DNA of 64,000 bases from Flavobacterium denitrificans DSM 15936 (GCF_000425445.1 NZ_AUDL01000004.1:372001-436000); one strand, 5' to 3'; counted from the stretch's first letter, positions 1-8,994 are shown. The notes: generated from the sequence alone by a model not told the origin. Numbers and translations: made by a program.

Positions 1-973
1 TTACTGCTAGATTATAATAAGCTGAATATCTCATTTTGCGCGAAGCCTTGTTGTCCTCAGCATATTTTGTTTTCAATGAATCAAAATACTCGATAAGAGG
101 CTGCATATTAGATTTCAAGTCATCAATTGGCTCATCGGCTTTCATGGTTGCAAATAAAGACTTAACAGCCTGAATTGCTTCGATCTGAGTTTTTCCTTCG
201 TCGCTTTTCGCATCCAAAATCCATAGAATTTCGTTATCGCTTTTAGGTTTAAAGCCATAAACTCTATCAATATTATTACCAAAAGTATTCAATGAATTAT
301 TGGCAAAATCTCTTAAAGTTTGTTCTTTAATAGCTGTTCTGTTTATGTTAAACTCTTTCATAGATGCTGATGGATCTAAAGTTTCTTTTGAAGTGTATTT
401 TAATTCTCCATTGAAATTAACATTAAAGCCTTCATTTGATGCTGTAGAATCTTTTTTCACAACTGCGTTTTTCAAAAATCTATTGCTTGCCACTGCTGCT
501 TGTTTTGCTTTATCTGCTTCGATTTGTTTATCCGAAACTGGTGCCGCAGTAACCGGACCTTTTACTTTGGCATAACCTCTTGTCGCATAAGTTGCTTCTA
601 CCCAATAAAAAACTTTTCGAGGCGATGTAACTTTACCATCTTTATCTCTTTTCTCATCTTCAACTCTTGATTTAGGTGAAACACCTCTCTCAACAAAATC
701 TTCTAAGTTAAGTTCGATATCAACAGTACCATTTTCTTCAACTTTTTTCCAGCCTGTTATATAAACCTTTTCATTTGCAGTTTCTGGATTTACATAACTA
801 TACAATGCTGAGCCTAATTTTACTCTTGACGAAAAAGTTCTTTTTTCAAACGGAACATATTCCTTAGGAAGAATTTGATAATTCACGCCAAAATAAAAGC
901 GATCAAGGTCTACTTTCTGAGCTTTGGAGCTAAAAACAGACATTAATAAAACAAAAACAATAAATTTTTTCAT
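1..973 (-). CDS. Secreted hypothetical protein, C-terminus beyond window
   Basis: The reading frame opens with ATG at 973 and runs without a stop to the window edge, so about 324 residues are present and the C-terminus is missing. It begins MKKFIVFVLLMSVFSSKAQ, a signal peptide ending in the SKAQ cleavage site usual for Flavobacterium periplasmic proteins. The middle is rich in K, E and A with an alanine/lysine stretch around residues 170-190, then turns mixed alpha/beta. Family and function are not recognised. An A/T-rich 277-bp gap precedes it. Confidence 0.8.
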   Translation of the reverse strand, partial: MKKFIVFVLLMSVFSSKAQKVDLDRFYFGVNYQILPKEYVPFEKRTFSSRVKLGSALYSYVNPETANEKVYITGWKKVEENGTVDIELNLEDFVERGVSPKSRVEDEKRDKDGKVTSPRKVFYWVEATYATRGYAKVKGPVTAAPVSDKQIEADKAKQAAVASNRFLKNAVVKKDSTASNEGFNVNFNGELKYTSKETLDPSASMKEFNINRTAIKEQTLRDFANNSLNTFGNNIDRVYGFKPKSDNEILWILDAKSDEGKTQIEAIQAVKSLFATMKADEPIDDLKSNMQPLIEYFDSLKTKYAEDNKASRKMRYSAYYNLAV

Positions 974-1194
974 AGGTTAATTATTAATAAATTTTGATGC
1001 ACAAACCTATTTATAATATTTCTAAAAAACAACTTTATATGACTATCAACTAAAGAAGATTGTGTTAAATTTCACACATTCTTATACTTTGGCACAGTGA
1101 ACAATACAAGAATTTTCTTATTTGATTATTAACGATAAAAAACTTACTTTTAAATCAATTCGTTGCAGTTTTTTCCTAATCAATCTCATAAAGA

Positions 1195-1228
1195 AAACCT
1201 GTCTTTTTTCTAAAAAAAAAACAGGTTT
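1195..1228 (-). terminator. Terminator after the MBL-fold hydrolase gene
   Basis: The arms AAACCTGT and ACAGGTTT form an 8-bp stem around an A/T-rich loop, just beyond the stop of the minus-strand hydrolase gene. On the minus strand a run of T lies inside the loop, so this is a probable rather than textbook intrinsic terminator. Confidence 0.5.
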
Positions 1229-1250
1229 ACTAATTTATGTTTTTAGTTTT

Positions 1251-2108
1251 TTAAAAAATATCTTCGCAAGTGAATACATCCTTTAATCGAACACCTTTTT
1301 CAGTATGTTCAACTGTGATGATTTGATTGTGAGCATCATGCTCTAAGAATAAATAATAATTTTGATCGGCTGCAGCGTTTAGCAATTTTGCTTTTTCAGG
1401 CATGGTCAGCAAAGGTCTTGTATCGTAACCCATTACATAAGGAAGCGGAATATGTCCTGCGGTAGCCAATAAATCAGCACAAAATACTATCGTTTTATCT
1501 TTATACCTAATATATGGAATCATTTGTTTTTCGGTATGACCATCGACATAATAAATATCGAAACCTAATTCGCTAGAGAAGCCAAAATCCGTTTTTGGTC
1601 GATCAACAAAATTCAATTGACCGCTTTCTTGCATTGGTAAAATATTCTCTGAAAGAAAAGATGCTTTTTCACGAAGATTTGGCTTTATGGCCCATTCCCA
1701 ATGATTTTCATTTGTCCAAAATTTTGCATTCTTAAAAGCCGGTTCGTATCCCGTTTTATCAGAATTCCATTGAACACTTCCACCACAATGGTCAAAATGC
1801 AGATGCGTCATAAAAACATCAGTAATATCGTCTCGATGGAAACCATATTTTGCCAACGATTTATCTATAGAATGCGAACCCCAAAGTGAATAATATCCAA
1901 AAAATTTCTCCGACTGCTTATCGCCCATTCCTGTATCAATCAAAATCAGGCGATTTCCATCTTCAACAAGCAAACAACGCGCCGCAATATCAATTAAATT
2001 ATTGGCATCAGCTGGATTCGTTTTATTCCAGATTGTTTTAGGAACTACGCCAAACATAGCGCCTCCATCTAACTTAAAATTTCCAGATTCTATTGGATAA
2101 AGTTTCAT
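1251..2108 (-). CDS. MBL-fold metallo-hydrolase
   Basis: This 285-residue protein belongs to the metallo-beta-lactamase fold superfamily. The zinc-binding motif THLHFDH is at residues 101-107 (H102, H104, D106, H107); the conserved LIDTGMG strand is near 57-62 and later metal ligands are likely the H of YVDGHT and a distal H near LFLEHDAH. Length and motif order match cytosolic MBL hydrolases such as lactonases related to AHL-degrading enzymes, but the substrate cannot be told from sequence. No signal peptide is visible. It follows the coiled-coil gene upstream with about 80 bp between and ends at a terminator, so it may be monocistronic. Confidence 0.9.
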   Translation of the reverse strand: MKLYPIESGNFKLDGGAMFGVVPKTIWNKTNPADANNLIDIAARCLLVEDGNRLILIDTGMGDKQSEKFFGYYSLWGSHSIDKSLAKYGFHRDDITDVFMTHLHFDHCGGSVQWNSDKTGYEPAFKNAKFWTNENHWEWAIKPNLREKASFLSENILPMQESGQLNFVDRPKTDFGFSSELGFDIYYVDGHTEKQMIPYIRYKDKTIVFCADLLATAGHIPLPYVMGYDTRPLLTMPEKAKLLNAAADQNYYLFLEHDAHNQIITVEHTEKGVRLKDVFTCEDIF

Positions 2109-2187
2109 AAAATTAATTTCTAGTATGCAAACAAAGCTAGGAAATCCAACTTCCTTAAACTAGAAATTCAACACAAAACTTAAAAAA

Positions 2188-3108
2188 CTATTCTAGAGTA
2201 ATCGAAGAACTGCCCATTATTTCCTGCTTGTCGAAAAAATTCACGAAATAAGTGCCTTTTTTAAATTTGCTTACGTCATTATTTAAAACACCATAAACAT
2301 TTGCCATTTTACCTTGGTAATCAACACCAACCAAAAAACTGTAAACAAGCGCTTTGTCGTTGCCAAACTCTATTAGTTTGTTTTCTCCTAAAACAGTATT
2401 TTTTTGATCCAAAACCTGAATATAATAAACTCTCTTTCCAGTTTTTGCAATCGAACTTCCGTTTACAGAAAAACTAATTTTCAACTTTTCGGTATTTTTT
2501 GCTTTGGTAGTTTCCTGTTCTTTGCCAGAGCTTTTTTCATGAAGAGCGATCACTTTGAAATTACCTAAAGAAAGTTTCGAAGCATCTTTTAAAGTCGACT
2601 CCAATTTTTTTTGCTTTGAAATCAAGGTATCATTCTCTGCTTTTTGCTTGTACATAACCACATTTTGGCTTTCAATTTCGCTTAGCAAATTTTTGTTTTG
2701 AGACTTTAGTTTTTTGATCTCTTTTACTTTGGCATCTAATGAAATTTTTAAATCTGAAAGTTGTTTTCGATAAATCTTGATTTGTTCGATCGACGGATTT
2801 TTTGACGCTTTTATAATTTCCATCAAATTCTCAATATTCTTTTTTTCAAGTTCCAATTCTTGAGAAAGTGCGGTTTTTTCGAAAATGGCAACATCATAAG
2901 CCAGCTTCAAATTATTCAAAGAGTCCAATATATTTTTTTGATCAATAGACTCCCTTTCAGGGCCAATAAGCTCTAGTCGATTAGCAGAAGGCTCTTCTAT
3001 GAGGCTGTTTGGTTCGTTGCTAAAAGTTAAATAAGTAGCTCCTATTCCAAATATAAAAATTATTCCAAAAAGTACCTTAATCCAGCCGTCTTTGTGATTT
3101 TTTTTCAT
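2188..3108 (-). CDS. Membrane-anchored coiled-coil protein
   Basis: This 306-residue protein has a short basic N-terminus, one membrane segment at about residues 11-29 (VLFGIIFIFGIGATYLTF), then a long K/E/L/N-rich heptad-like coiled coil at about 55-175. The C-terminal 120 residues are globular and beta-rich. The arrangement suggests an inner-membrane anchor with a periplasmic coiled coil and a small domain. It resembles uncharacterised Bacteroidota proteins; no catalytic motif is visible. It is divergent from the suf operon, whose promoter lies in the shared 366-bp gap. Confidence 0.8.
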   Translation of the reverse strand: MKKNHKDGWIKVLFGIIFIFGIGATYLTFSNEPNSLIEEPSANRLELIGPERESIDQKNILDSLNNLKLAYDVAIFEKTALSQELELEKKNIENLMEIIKASKNPSIEQIKIYRKQLSDLKISLDAKVKEIKKLKSQNKNLLSEIESQNVVMYKQKAENDTLISKQKKLESTLKDASKLSLGNFKVIALHEKSSGKEQETTKAKNTEKLKISFSVNGSSIAKTGKRVYYIQVLDQKNTVLGENKLIEFGNDKALVYSFLVGVDYQGKMANVYGVLNNDVSKFKKGTYFVNFFDKQEIMGSSSITLE

Positions 3109-3474
3109 AAATACTCATAATTTACTGCAAAAATACCAAAAATTACCAACTTTAAATAGGTATAAATACGGGAATTTAACGTTTTTTACATCCTCTTTAA
3201 TAATTTAGCAACAAACAGCCCTTGAATTTGTAAGTTTCTTTTTATTTCCTAAAGAATATGGGCACTTTCCTATATTTTTAAACATGAAAATAACTTCTAT
3301 CTATTTTAACATTTGTTATAATAATGTGAAGCGTTATGGAAAAAGGTTTTTAAGTCGTATCTTTGCAGACAATTTCATTTCAACATTGACAGACAGCACT
3401 TTAAAATGTAATAATTTAATTACTTTTTAATAAATATTAAAGGAATGTTGAAAAAGATAAATACCATAAAAACA
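3109..3474. other. Intergenic region with suf operon promoter
   Basis: This A/T-rich divergent gap separates the coiled-coil gene from sufA. The only clear element is the plus-strand promoter element TATCTTTG at 3358-3365. It predicts a 5' untranslated leader of roughly 100 bases before the sufA start chosen here. I see no hairpin riboswitch or IscR-type box that I can support. Confidence 0.5.
3358..3365 (+). promoter_or_regulatory. suf operon promoter, -7 element
   Basis: TATCTTTG matches the Bacteroidota -7 consensus TAnnTTTG and is followed by GC, as at many flavobacterial promoters. It is the best candidate for the suf operon start. No good -33 TTTG lies at the preferred spacing. Confidence 0.55.
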
Positions 3475-3804
3475 ATGATAAAAGTTTCTGATACAGCCAA
3501 AAAGAAAATCATCGACCTGATGACTGATGATGGTTTTGATGCCGCTCACGACTACGTACGTGTTGGAGTGAAAAGTGGCGGATGCTCTGGTTTGTCATAC
3601 GATTTGAAATTTGACAAAACCAAAGGCGATGATGACAAGATATTCGTAGATAACGATATACAAATTGCAGTTGAAAAAAAATCATTCCTGTATTTAGCCG
3701 GAACAATTCTTGAATTTTCAGGCGGATTGAATGGAAAAGGTTTTGTTTTCAATAATCCAAACGCAAGCAGAACTTGCGGTTGCGGAGAATCATTTTCTCT
3801 ATAG
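3475..3804 (+). CDS. sufA: HesB/IscA/SufA-type iron-sulfur carrier
   Basis: A-type Fe-S carrier that transfers clusters from the SufBCD scaffold to apo-proteins in the cytoplasm. The three invariant cysteines are visible: one in the GGCSGLSY motif and two in the C-terminal CGCGES motif. I chose the ATG at 3475, giving 109 residues beginning MIKVSDTAKKKI, because family homology starts there. An in-frame ATG at 3445 would add ten residues (MLKKINTIKT) unlike the family. It is the first gene of the suf cluster, 91 bp before sufB. IscA and SufA subtypes cannot be separated with certainty; context favours SufA. Confidence 0.92.
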   Translation: MIKVSDTAKKKIIDLMTDDGFDAAHDYVRVGVKSGGCSGLSYDLKFDKTKGDDDKIFVDNDIQIAVEKKSFLYLAGTILEFSGGLNGKGFVFNNPNASRTCGCGESFSL

Positions 3805-3893
3805 TCAAAAGCCGAAAGTCACAAAGCCTTCAAAGACTCTAAATTTACTTTCAGACTTTATGACTTTAAATTTTTTAAGACAACATTAAAATA
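3805..3893. repeat. AAAGTC-word imperfect inverted repeat, sufA-sufB gap
   Basis: The gap carries AGTCAAAAGCCGAAAGTC on the left and ACTTTATGACTTT-like words on the right, forming a long imperfect inverted repeat. It is the most diverged of the AAAGTC-word copies in this suf region; clearer ones are at 7073-7118, 7478-7605 and 13184-13342. Confidence 0.55.
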
Positions 3894-3895
3894 TA

Positions 3896-5344
3896 ATGAG
3901 CAAATACACCGAAGACGATTTAAAAATCGAACTGGAAACTAAAGAATATGAGTACGGATTTTATACCAATATAGAATCTGAGACTTTCCCTATTGGCTTA
4001 AACGAAGACATCGTGAGAGCTATTTCGCTTAAAAAAGAAGAACCTGAATGGATGACCGAATGGCGCATCGAGGCTTTCCGTGCCTGGAAAGAAATGATCG
4101 AGCCAGAATGGGCAAATGTTCGTTATGAAAAACCAGACTTTCAGGCGATTTCTTATTATTCAGCTCCAAAACAAGTAGATCCTAACAAAACTTTGGACGA
4201 TGTTGATCCGGAATTATTAGAGATGTACAAAAAATTGGGGATTTCTGTTGACGAACAAAAAATGATGAACAATGTCGCTATGGATATTGTTGTCGATTCT
4301 GTTTCTGTAGCAACAACTTTCAAGAAAACATTGGCGGAAAAAGGAATTATTTTCTGTCCAATTTCTGAAGCTATCAAAGAACATCCTGAATTAGTAAAAA
4401 AATATTTAGGAACTGTTGTACCTCAAAAAGACAACTTCTACGCAGCATTAAACTCAGCGGTTTTCTCTGACGGAAGTTTCTGTTATATTCCAAAAGGCGT
4501 TAAATGTCCGATGGAACTTTCAACGTATTTCAGAATCAATCAGGCAGGAACTGGACAATTCGAAAGAACTCTTGTTATTGCAGATGAAGGAAGTTACGTT
4601 TCTTACCTTGAAGGATGTACTGCTCCAAGCCGTGACGAAAATCAATTGCACGCTGCTGTGGTTGAATTAATCGCTTTGGATGATGCTGAAATTAAATATT
4701 CTACAGTTCAAAACTGGTTCCCTGGAAACAAAGAAGGAAAAGGTGGAGTTTACAACTTCGTAACCAAAAGAGGTTTATGTGAAACAAACGCTAAAATTTC
4801 TTGGACACAGGTTGAAACGGGTTCTGCTGTCACTTGGAAATATCCTTCTTGTGTTCTTAAAGGAGATAATTCAGTAGGAGAATTTTATTCAATTGCCGTT
4901 ACCAATAATTTCCAACAAGCGGATACCGGAACTAAAATGATTCATTTAGGCAAAAACACTAAATCGACTATTATTTCTAAAGGTATTTCGGCTGGAAAAT
5001 CACAAAACAGTTACCGTGGTTTAGTGCAGATTTCGCCAAGAGCGGAGAATGCAAGAAACTTTTCGCAATGTGATTCTCTTTTAATGGGGAACAATTGTGG
5101 TGCACATACTTTCCCTTATATCGAAAGTAAAAATCCATCGGCTAAAATTGAGCACGAAGCAACGACAAGTAAAATTGGAGAAGATCAGGTTTTTTATTGC
5201 AACCAAAGAGGTATCCCGACTGAAAAAGCGATTGCCTTAATTGTAAACGGTTTCAGTAAAGATGTATTGAACAAATTGCCAATGGAATTTGCGGTTGAAG
5301 CGCAAAAATTATTAGAGATTTCTTTAGAAGGTTCTGTAGGATAA
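3896..5344 (+). CDS. sufB: Fe-S cluster assembly protein SufB
   Basis: SufB is the scaffold subunit of the SufBCD complex, where sulfur from SufS/SufE and iron are assembled into clusters. The 482-residue length is normal. The SufB/SufD beta-helix core is recognisable, including the segments [40 protein letters not shown] and the C-terminal [22 protein letters not shown]. Conserved cysteines and the acidic/histidine residues around [10 protein letters not shown] are intact, so the protein looks functional. It is 91 bp after sufA. Directly downstream, instead of sufC, lies a toxin-antitoxin pair. Confidence 0.97.
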   Translation: MSKYTEDDLKIELETKEYEYGFYTNIESETFPIGLNEDIVRAISLKKEEPEWMTEWRIEAFRAWKEMIEPEWANVRYEKPDFQAISYYSAPKQVDPNKTLDDVDPELLEMYKKLGISVDEQKMMNNVAMDIVVDSVSVATTFKKTLAEKGIIFCPISEAIKEHPELVKKYLGTVVPQKDNFYAALNSAVFSDGSFCYIPKGVKCPMELSTYFRINQAGTGQFERTLVIADEGSYVSYLEGCTAPSRDENQLHAAVVELIALDDAEIKYSTVQNWFPGNKEGKGGVYNFVTKRGLCETNAKISWTQVETGSAVTWKYPSCVLKGDNSVGEFYSIAVTNNFQQADTGTKMIHLGKNTKSTIISKGISAGKSQNSYRGLVQISPRAENARNFSQCDSLLMGNNCGAHTFPYIESKNPSAKIEHEATTSKIGEDQVFYCNQRGIPTEKAIALIVNGFSKDVLNKLPMEFAVEAQKLLEISLEGSVG

Positions 5345-5358
5345 TAAAAAGCACAATT

Positions 5359-5556
5359 ATGGATATCATCTTAAAAAATGTAAAGAAAAAAGATTTTCCG
5401 GTTTTAAAATCGCTGGCAAAATCTCTTGGTTTTGAAATTATTGAAGAAACAGAGAAACCATATAATCCAGAATTTGTAAAAGAAATTCTTAATGCTGAAA
5501 AAAGTATTGAAGAAGGAAAAGGAGTTAAAATAAAAGTTGAGGATTTGTGGAAATAA
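5359..5556 (+). CDS. Antitoxin of a YoeB-type module (DUF2683-like)
   Basis: This 65-residue acidic/basic protein begins 14 bp after sufB and overlaps the toxin start by 10 bp. The N-terminus (MDIILKNVKKKDFPVLKSLAKSLGFEI) is followed by a helical segment ending in a basic/aromatic tail (VKIKVEDLWK), as in small RelB/StbD/DUF2683-type antitoxins that wrap around a cognate toxin. The assignment rests on size, order and the neighbouring toxin. The lack of its own visible promoter suggests it is read through from sufB. Confidence 0.75.
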   Translation: MDIILKNVKKKDFPVLKSLAKSLGFEIIEETEKPYNPEFVKEILNAEKSIEEGKGVKIKVEDLWK

Positions 5557-5819
5557 TTTATTCTGAAAAGGCACAAAAAGATATTCTTTTTTGGAAGAAG
5601 TCCGGAAACAAATCAATAATGAAAAAGATCACAAGTTTAATTGAAGACATTTTACTTCATCCTTATGAAGGACTTGGAAAACCAGAACAATTAAAATATG
5701 AATTATCTGGAAGATGGTCAAGAAGAATTGATAAGGAGCATAGAATTATTTACAGAATAACAGAAGAAAGCAATATAGAAATACTAAATATTCTTTCATT
5801 GAAAGGACATTACGAATAG
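5547..5819 (+). CDS. yoeB: Txe/YoeB family mRNA interferase toxin
   Basis: YoeB-type toxins cleave mRNA in the ribosomal A site. The 90-residue sequence contains the family signature GLGKPEQLKYELSGRWSRRI, the following EHRIIYRI strand, and the C-terminal LKGHYE with the catalytic His-Tyr pair. The start is a GTG at 5547 inside the antitoxin coding end, giving translational coupling. It appears intact. Its place between sufB and sufC is unusual: a stalled or cleaved transcript here would affect sufC and sufD. Confidence 0.9.
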   Translation: MEIIYSEKAQKDILFWKKSGNKSIMKKITSLIEDILLHPYEGLGKPEQLKYELSGRWSRRIDKEHRIIYRITEESNIEILNILSLKGHYE

Positions 5820-5825
5820 GTATTA

Positions 5826-6314
5826 ATGGAAAATAAAAAAGTCATCATTTTAGGTTCATCCCGAAAAAATGGAAACACAACAAAAATTGTGGATGAAATT
5901 TCTAAGGAGCATCACATTGAAGTAGTGAATTTAAGTGATTACAATATTTCGTATTACGATTACGAAAGCAAAAATATAGACGATGATTTTCTTCCTTTAA
6001 TAAGAAGAATACTGGAAGAGTACGACACCTTACTTTTTGCAACGCCGGTTTATTGGTACAATATGAGCGGTATTATGAAGGTCTTTTTCGACAGGATTTC
6101 AGATTTAATCCGAATTGAAAAAGAAACCGGAAGAAAGCTAAGAGGAAAGAAAATTGGAGTGATTACAAATTCACACGATAATGAAATCGAAGACAGTTTT
6201 TACATCCCGTTTCAAAAATCTGCCGATTATTTAGGCATGGAATATTTAGGACACGCGCATTTTAATGCCAACATCCTAAACCAAACAACAAAAATAGAAT
6301 TGACATTTATATAA
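5826..6314 (+). CDS. NADPH-dependent FMN reductase / flavodoxin-like oxidoreductase
   Basis: This 162-residue protein has the flavodoxin-like fold of the NADPH-dependent FMN reductase family. It starts with a strand and FMN phosphate loop (VIILGSSRKNGNT, residues 6-18) and carries the TPVYWYNMSGIMKVFFDR motif near 75-92 that contacts the flavin. It begins 6 bp after the toxin stop and ends 11 bp before sufC, so it is probably co-transcribed. A reductase could supply electrons or flavin, but a link to Fe-S assembly is only inference from position; it may have arrived with the toxin-antitoxin pair. Confidence 0.85.
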   Translation: MENKKVIILGSSRKNGNTTKIVDEISKEHHIEVVNLSDYNISYYDYESKNIDDDFLPLIRRILEEYDTLLFATPVYWYNMSGIMKVFFDRISDLIRIEKETGRKLRGKKIGVITNSHDNEIEDSFYIPFQKSADYLGMEYLGHAHFNANILNQTTKIELTFI

Positions 6315-6325
6315 AATAAAAAACA

Positions 6326-7072
6326 ATGTTATCAATAAAAAACCTTCACGCCGCGATTGGTGATAAAGAAATCCTGAAAGGAATTAATATAGAAGTTAAA
6401 GCTGGAGAAGTTCACGCTATCATGGGACCAAACGGTTCTGGAAAAAGTACACTTTCTGCTGTTATTGCGGGAAACGAAAACTACGAAGTTACAGACGGAG
6501 AAGTTATTCTTGACGGAGAAGATCTTGCTGATCTAGCTCCAGAAGAAAGAGCACATAAAGGTGTTTTCCTTTCTTTTCAATATCCGGTAGAAATTCCTGG
6601 AGTTAGCGTTACTAACTTCATGAAAACAGCTATCAACGAAACTCGTAAAGCAAACGGACAAGAAGAAATGCCGGCTAACGAAATGTTGAAAGTAATTCGT
6701 GAGAAATCTGAATTATTAGAAATCGACCGTAAATTTTTATCTCGTTCTTTAAATGAAGGTTTTTCCGGAGGAGAGAAAAAAAGAAACGAAATCTTTCAAA
6801 TGGCAATGCTTGAGCCAAAATTAGCGATCCTTGACGAAACCGATTCTGGTCTTGATATCGACGCTTTAAGAATCGTTGCAAATGGTGTAAACAAATTAAA
6901 AAGCGACAAAAACGCAATCATTGTTATCACCCACTACCAACGTTTGCTAGATTATATCGTTCCTGATTTCGTTCACGTTCTTTACAACGGAAGAATCGTA
7001 AAATCTGGAGGAAAAGAATTGGCTTACGAATTAGAAGAAAAAGGATACGACTGGATTAAAGCAGAGAATTAG
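6326..7072 (+). CDS. sufC: Fe-S cluster assembly ATPase SufC
   Basis: SufC is the ABC-type ATPase of the SufBCD scaffold; ATP hydrolysis drives the SufB-SufD rearrangement needed for cluster assembly. The Walker A GPNGSGKST lies at about residues 35-43, the signature SGGEKKRNE at about 150-158, Walker B LAILDETDSGLD follows, and the switch histidine is in VITHYQRLLDYI. The 248-residue length is normal and all motifs are intact. It lies 11 bp after the FMN reductase. A four-helix-bundle gene separates it from sufD. Confidence 0.97.
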   Translation: MLSIKNLHAAIGDKEILKGINIEVKAGEVHAIMGPNGSGKSTLSAVIAGNENYEVTDGEVILDGEDLADLAPEERAHKGVFLSFQYPVEIPGVSVTNFMKTAINETRKANGQEEMPANEMLKVIREKSELLEIDRKFLSRSLNEGFSGGEKKRNEIFQMAMLEPKLAILDETDSGLDIDALRIVANGVNKLKSDKNAIIVITHYQRLLDYIVPDFVHVLYNGRIVKSGGKELAYELEEKGYDWIKAEN

Positions 7073-7118
7073 TCAGTCATAAAGTCGAAAGTCGAAAGTT
7101 ATAAAGTCGGAAATACAG
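7073..7118. repeat. AAAGTC-word repeat, left flank of four-helix-bundle gene
   Basis: Between sufC and the four-helix-bundle gene, the words TCATAAAGTCGAAAGTCG and AAAGTTATAAAGTCGG are repeated head to tail. The reverse complement of the same words (GACTTTCGACTTTCGACTTT) appears after the gene at about 7565-7595, so the two flanks form an inverted pair around it. Confidence 0.75.
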
Positions 7119-7119
7119 G

Positions 7120-7488
7120 ATGAGTAAGTTCAAATCTTTTGAGGAAATAAATTCTTGGCAAAAATCTCGAATCTTCAATAAGAAAATATATTTGATTACT
7201 GAAAATTCTAATTTCAAAAAAGACTTTGATTTTGTTAGACAAATTAGACGTGCATCACTTTCTATATCATCTAATATAGCGGAAGGCTTTGAGAGAAATA
7301 CAGACAAAGAGTTTATTTACTTTTTATATGTTGCCAAAGCTTCAGCAGGAGAAGTAAGATCTCAATTATATTTAGCTTTTGATTTAGAATATATTATAAA
7401 AGAAGAATTTGAAATGCTTTTAGAATCGATAACAGAAATATCGAAATTATTAAGCGGTTTCATTAAATATTTGAGCCCAAAGTCATAA
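7120..7488 (+). CDS. Four-helix bundle protein (S23/TIGR02436-like)
   Basis: This 122-residue helical protein has the family features SxSISSNIAEGFER (here SLSISSNIAEGFERN, about 48-62), followed by FIYFLYVAKASAGEVRSQL. Such proteins were first seen encoded within 23S rRNA intervening sequences and resemble the accessory protein Avd of diversity-generating retroelements; they form pentameric barrels that bind nucleic acid. The function here is unknown. No rRNA or reverse transcriptase is nearby. The gene sits between sufC and sufD and is enclosed by inverted AAAGTC-word repeats, suggesting it moved in as a unit. Confidence 0.88.
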   Translation: MSKFKSFEEINSWQKSRIFNKKIYLITENSNFKKDFDFVRQIRRASLSISSNIAEGFERNTDKEFIYFLYVAKASAGEVRSQLYLAFDLEYIIKEEFEMLLESITEISKLLSGFIKYLSPKS

Positions 7489-7605
7489 AGTCGAAAGGAA
7501 TAAAGCAATAAACTTTATTACTTTAAATTTTTAACCTTTTGGCAAAAACAGTCGACAATCCAAAGTCTTTCGACTTTCGACTTTCGACTTTAAGACTAAA
7601 AAGAA
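7478..7605. repeat. AAAGTC-word repeat, right flank of four-helix-bundle gene
   Basis: The segment starts in the last codons of the four-helix-bundle gene (AGTCATAAAGTCGAAAGG) and ends with three copies of the CGACTTT word before sufD. With the words in both orientations it can fold into a long hairpin, and its right arm is the inverse of the left flank at 7073-7118. Confidence 0.75.
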
Positions 7606-7607
7606 CA

Positions 7608-8924
7608 ATGGATTTAAAAGAAAAATTAGTATCGTCTTTTATGGCTTTTGAAGAGCGTGTCGATGTACATTCAGATTTACACGACATACGCACAAATGCT
7701 TTAAAAAACTTCGAAAATAAAGGTTTCCCAACCAAAAAAGAAGAAGCTTGGAAATATACATCGCTAAATGCCATCTTAAAAAATGACTTTACGGTTTTTC
7801 CAAAGCAAGAAAATGCAATCGAATTCAATCAGGTAAAAAAATACTTTTTACACGAAATTGATACTTACAAATTAGTATTTATCGATGGCGTTTTCAGTTC
7901 GCATTTGTCTTCTACAACGCATGACGGAATCGATGTTTGTTTGATGTCATCGGCATTGACCAAACCAAAATATAAAATGGTTATTGATACATACTTCAAT
8001 CAAATTGCAAGCAAAGATGATAGTTTGACTTCATTGAATACTGCTTTTGCAATGGAAGGTGCTTTTATCAATATTCCAAAGAAAAAAGTAGCTGACAAAC
8101 CAATTGAGATTATGTATTTCTCAACTGGAAATGAAGCAGCTTTAATGGTTCAGCCAAGAAATTTGGTTATTGTGGGCGAAAATTCACATGTTCAGATTAT
8201 TGAGCGTCATCAAAGTTTGAATGAAAATCCAGTTTTAACAAACTCTGTTACTGAGATTTTTACTCAAAAACGCGCGATTGTCGATTATTACAAAATTCAA
8301 AACGACAATAGCGAAGCGAATTTAATTGACAACACTTACGTTTCTCAACAGCAGGAAAGTCACGCTTCTGTTCACACTTTCTCATTTGGAGGAAACTTGA
8401 CACGTAACAACTTAAACTTTTACCATTTCGGAGAAAGATTAACAAGTACGCTAAACGGAATTTCGATCTTAAATGATAAACAGCACGTTGATCATTATAC
8501 TTTGGTAAACCACGCAACGCCAAATTGCGAAAGTTTCCAGGATTATAAAGGAATTTTTTCTGATCGTTCAACAGGAGTTTTCAACGGAAAAGTTTTGGTA
8601 GAAAAAGAAGCTCAAAAAACAAATGCTTTCCAAAAAAGCAACAATATTTTATTGAGTGACAAAGCTACAATCAATGCAAAACCACAATTAGAGATTTTTG
8701 CCGATGACGTAAAATGTTCTCACGGATGCACTGTTGGTCAGCTTGACGAAACAGCAATGTTCTACATGCAATCTCGTGGAATCCCGAAAAAAGAAGCTAA
8801 AGCTTTATTGATGTACGCATTCTCAAATGCCGTTATCGAAAGCATCAAAATACCAGAACTAAAACAAAGAATTACTAAAATCATTGCCATGAAATTGGGC
8901 GTGAATTTAGGATTTGATTTGTAA
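7608..8924 (+). CDS. sufD: Fe-S cluster assembly protein SufD
   Basis: SufD is the second beta-helix subunit of the SufBCD scaffold. I start it at ATG 7608 (MDLKEKLVSSF), giving 438 residues. Starting further upstream would translate the repeat (RLSTLRLKR), which is not protein-like. The core carries family segments such as KNAFQKSNNILLSDKA and the C-terminal DDVKCSHGCTVGQLDETAMFYMQSRGI with the conserved Cys and His. It appears intact. A strong terminator follows at 8951-8984, so sufD ends the transcript. Confidence 0.96.
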   Translation: MDLKEKLVSSFMAFEERVDVHSDLHDIRTNALKNFENKGFPTKKEEAWKYTSLNAILKNDFTVFPKQENAIEFNQVKKYFLHEIDTYKLVFIDGVFSSHLSSTTHDGIDVCLMSSALTKPKYKMVIDTYFNQIASKDDSLTSLNTAFAMEGAFINIPKKKVADKPIEIMYFSTGNEAALMVQPRNLVIVGENSHVQIIERHQSLNENPVLTNSVTEIFTQKRAIVDYYKIQNDNSEANLIDNTYVSQQQESHASVHTFSFGGNLTRNNLNFYHFGERLTSTLNGISILNDKQHVDHYTLVNHATPNCESFQDYKGIFSDRSTGVFNGKVLVEKEAQKTNAFQKSNNILLSDKATINAKPQLEIFADDVKCSHGCTVGQLDETAMFYMQSRGIPKKEAKALLMYAFSNAVIESIKIPELKQRITKIIAMKLGVNLGFDL

Positions 8925-8950
8925 AAAATTCTAAATTATAACAATAAAAA

Positions 8951-8984
8951 AACCGATAAGCTTTTAAAGTTTATCGGTTTTTTT
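8951..8984 (+). terminator. Intrinsic terminator of sufD
   Basis: The stem arms AACCGATAA and TTATCGGTT enclose GCTTTTAAAGT and are followed by a run of T. It lies 27 bp after the sufD stop. Confidence 0.85.
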
Positions 8985-8994
8985 GTTTGCTACT

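Noticed and set aside
7120..7488. Four-helix-bundle gene as a 23S rRNA intervening sequence
   Set aside because: No rRNA sequence flanks the gene; it sits between sufC and sufD.
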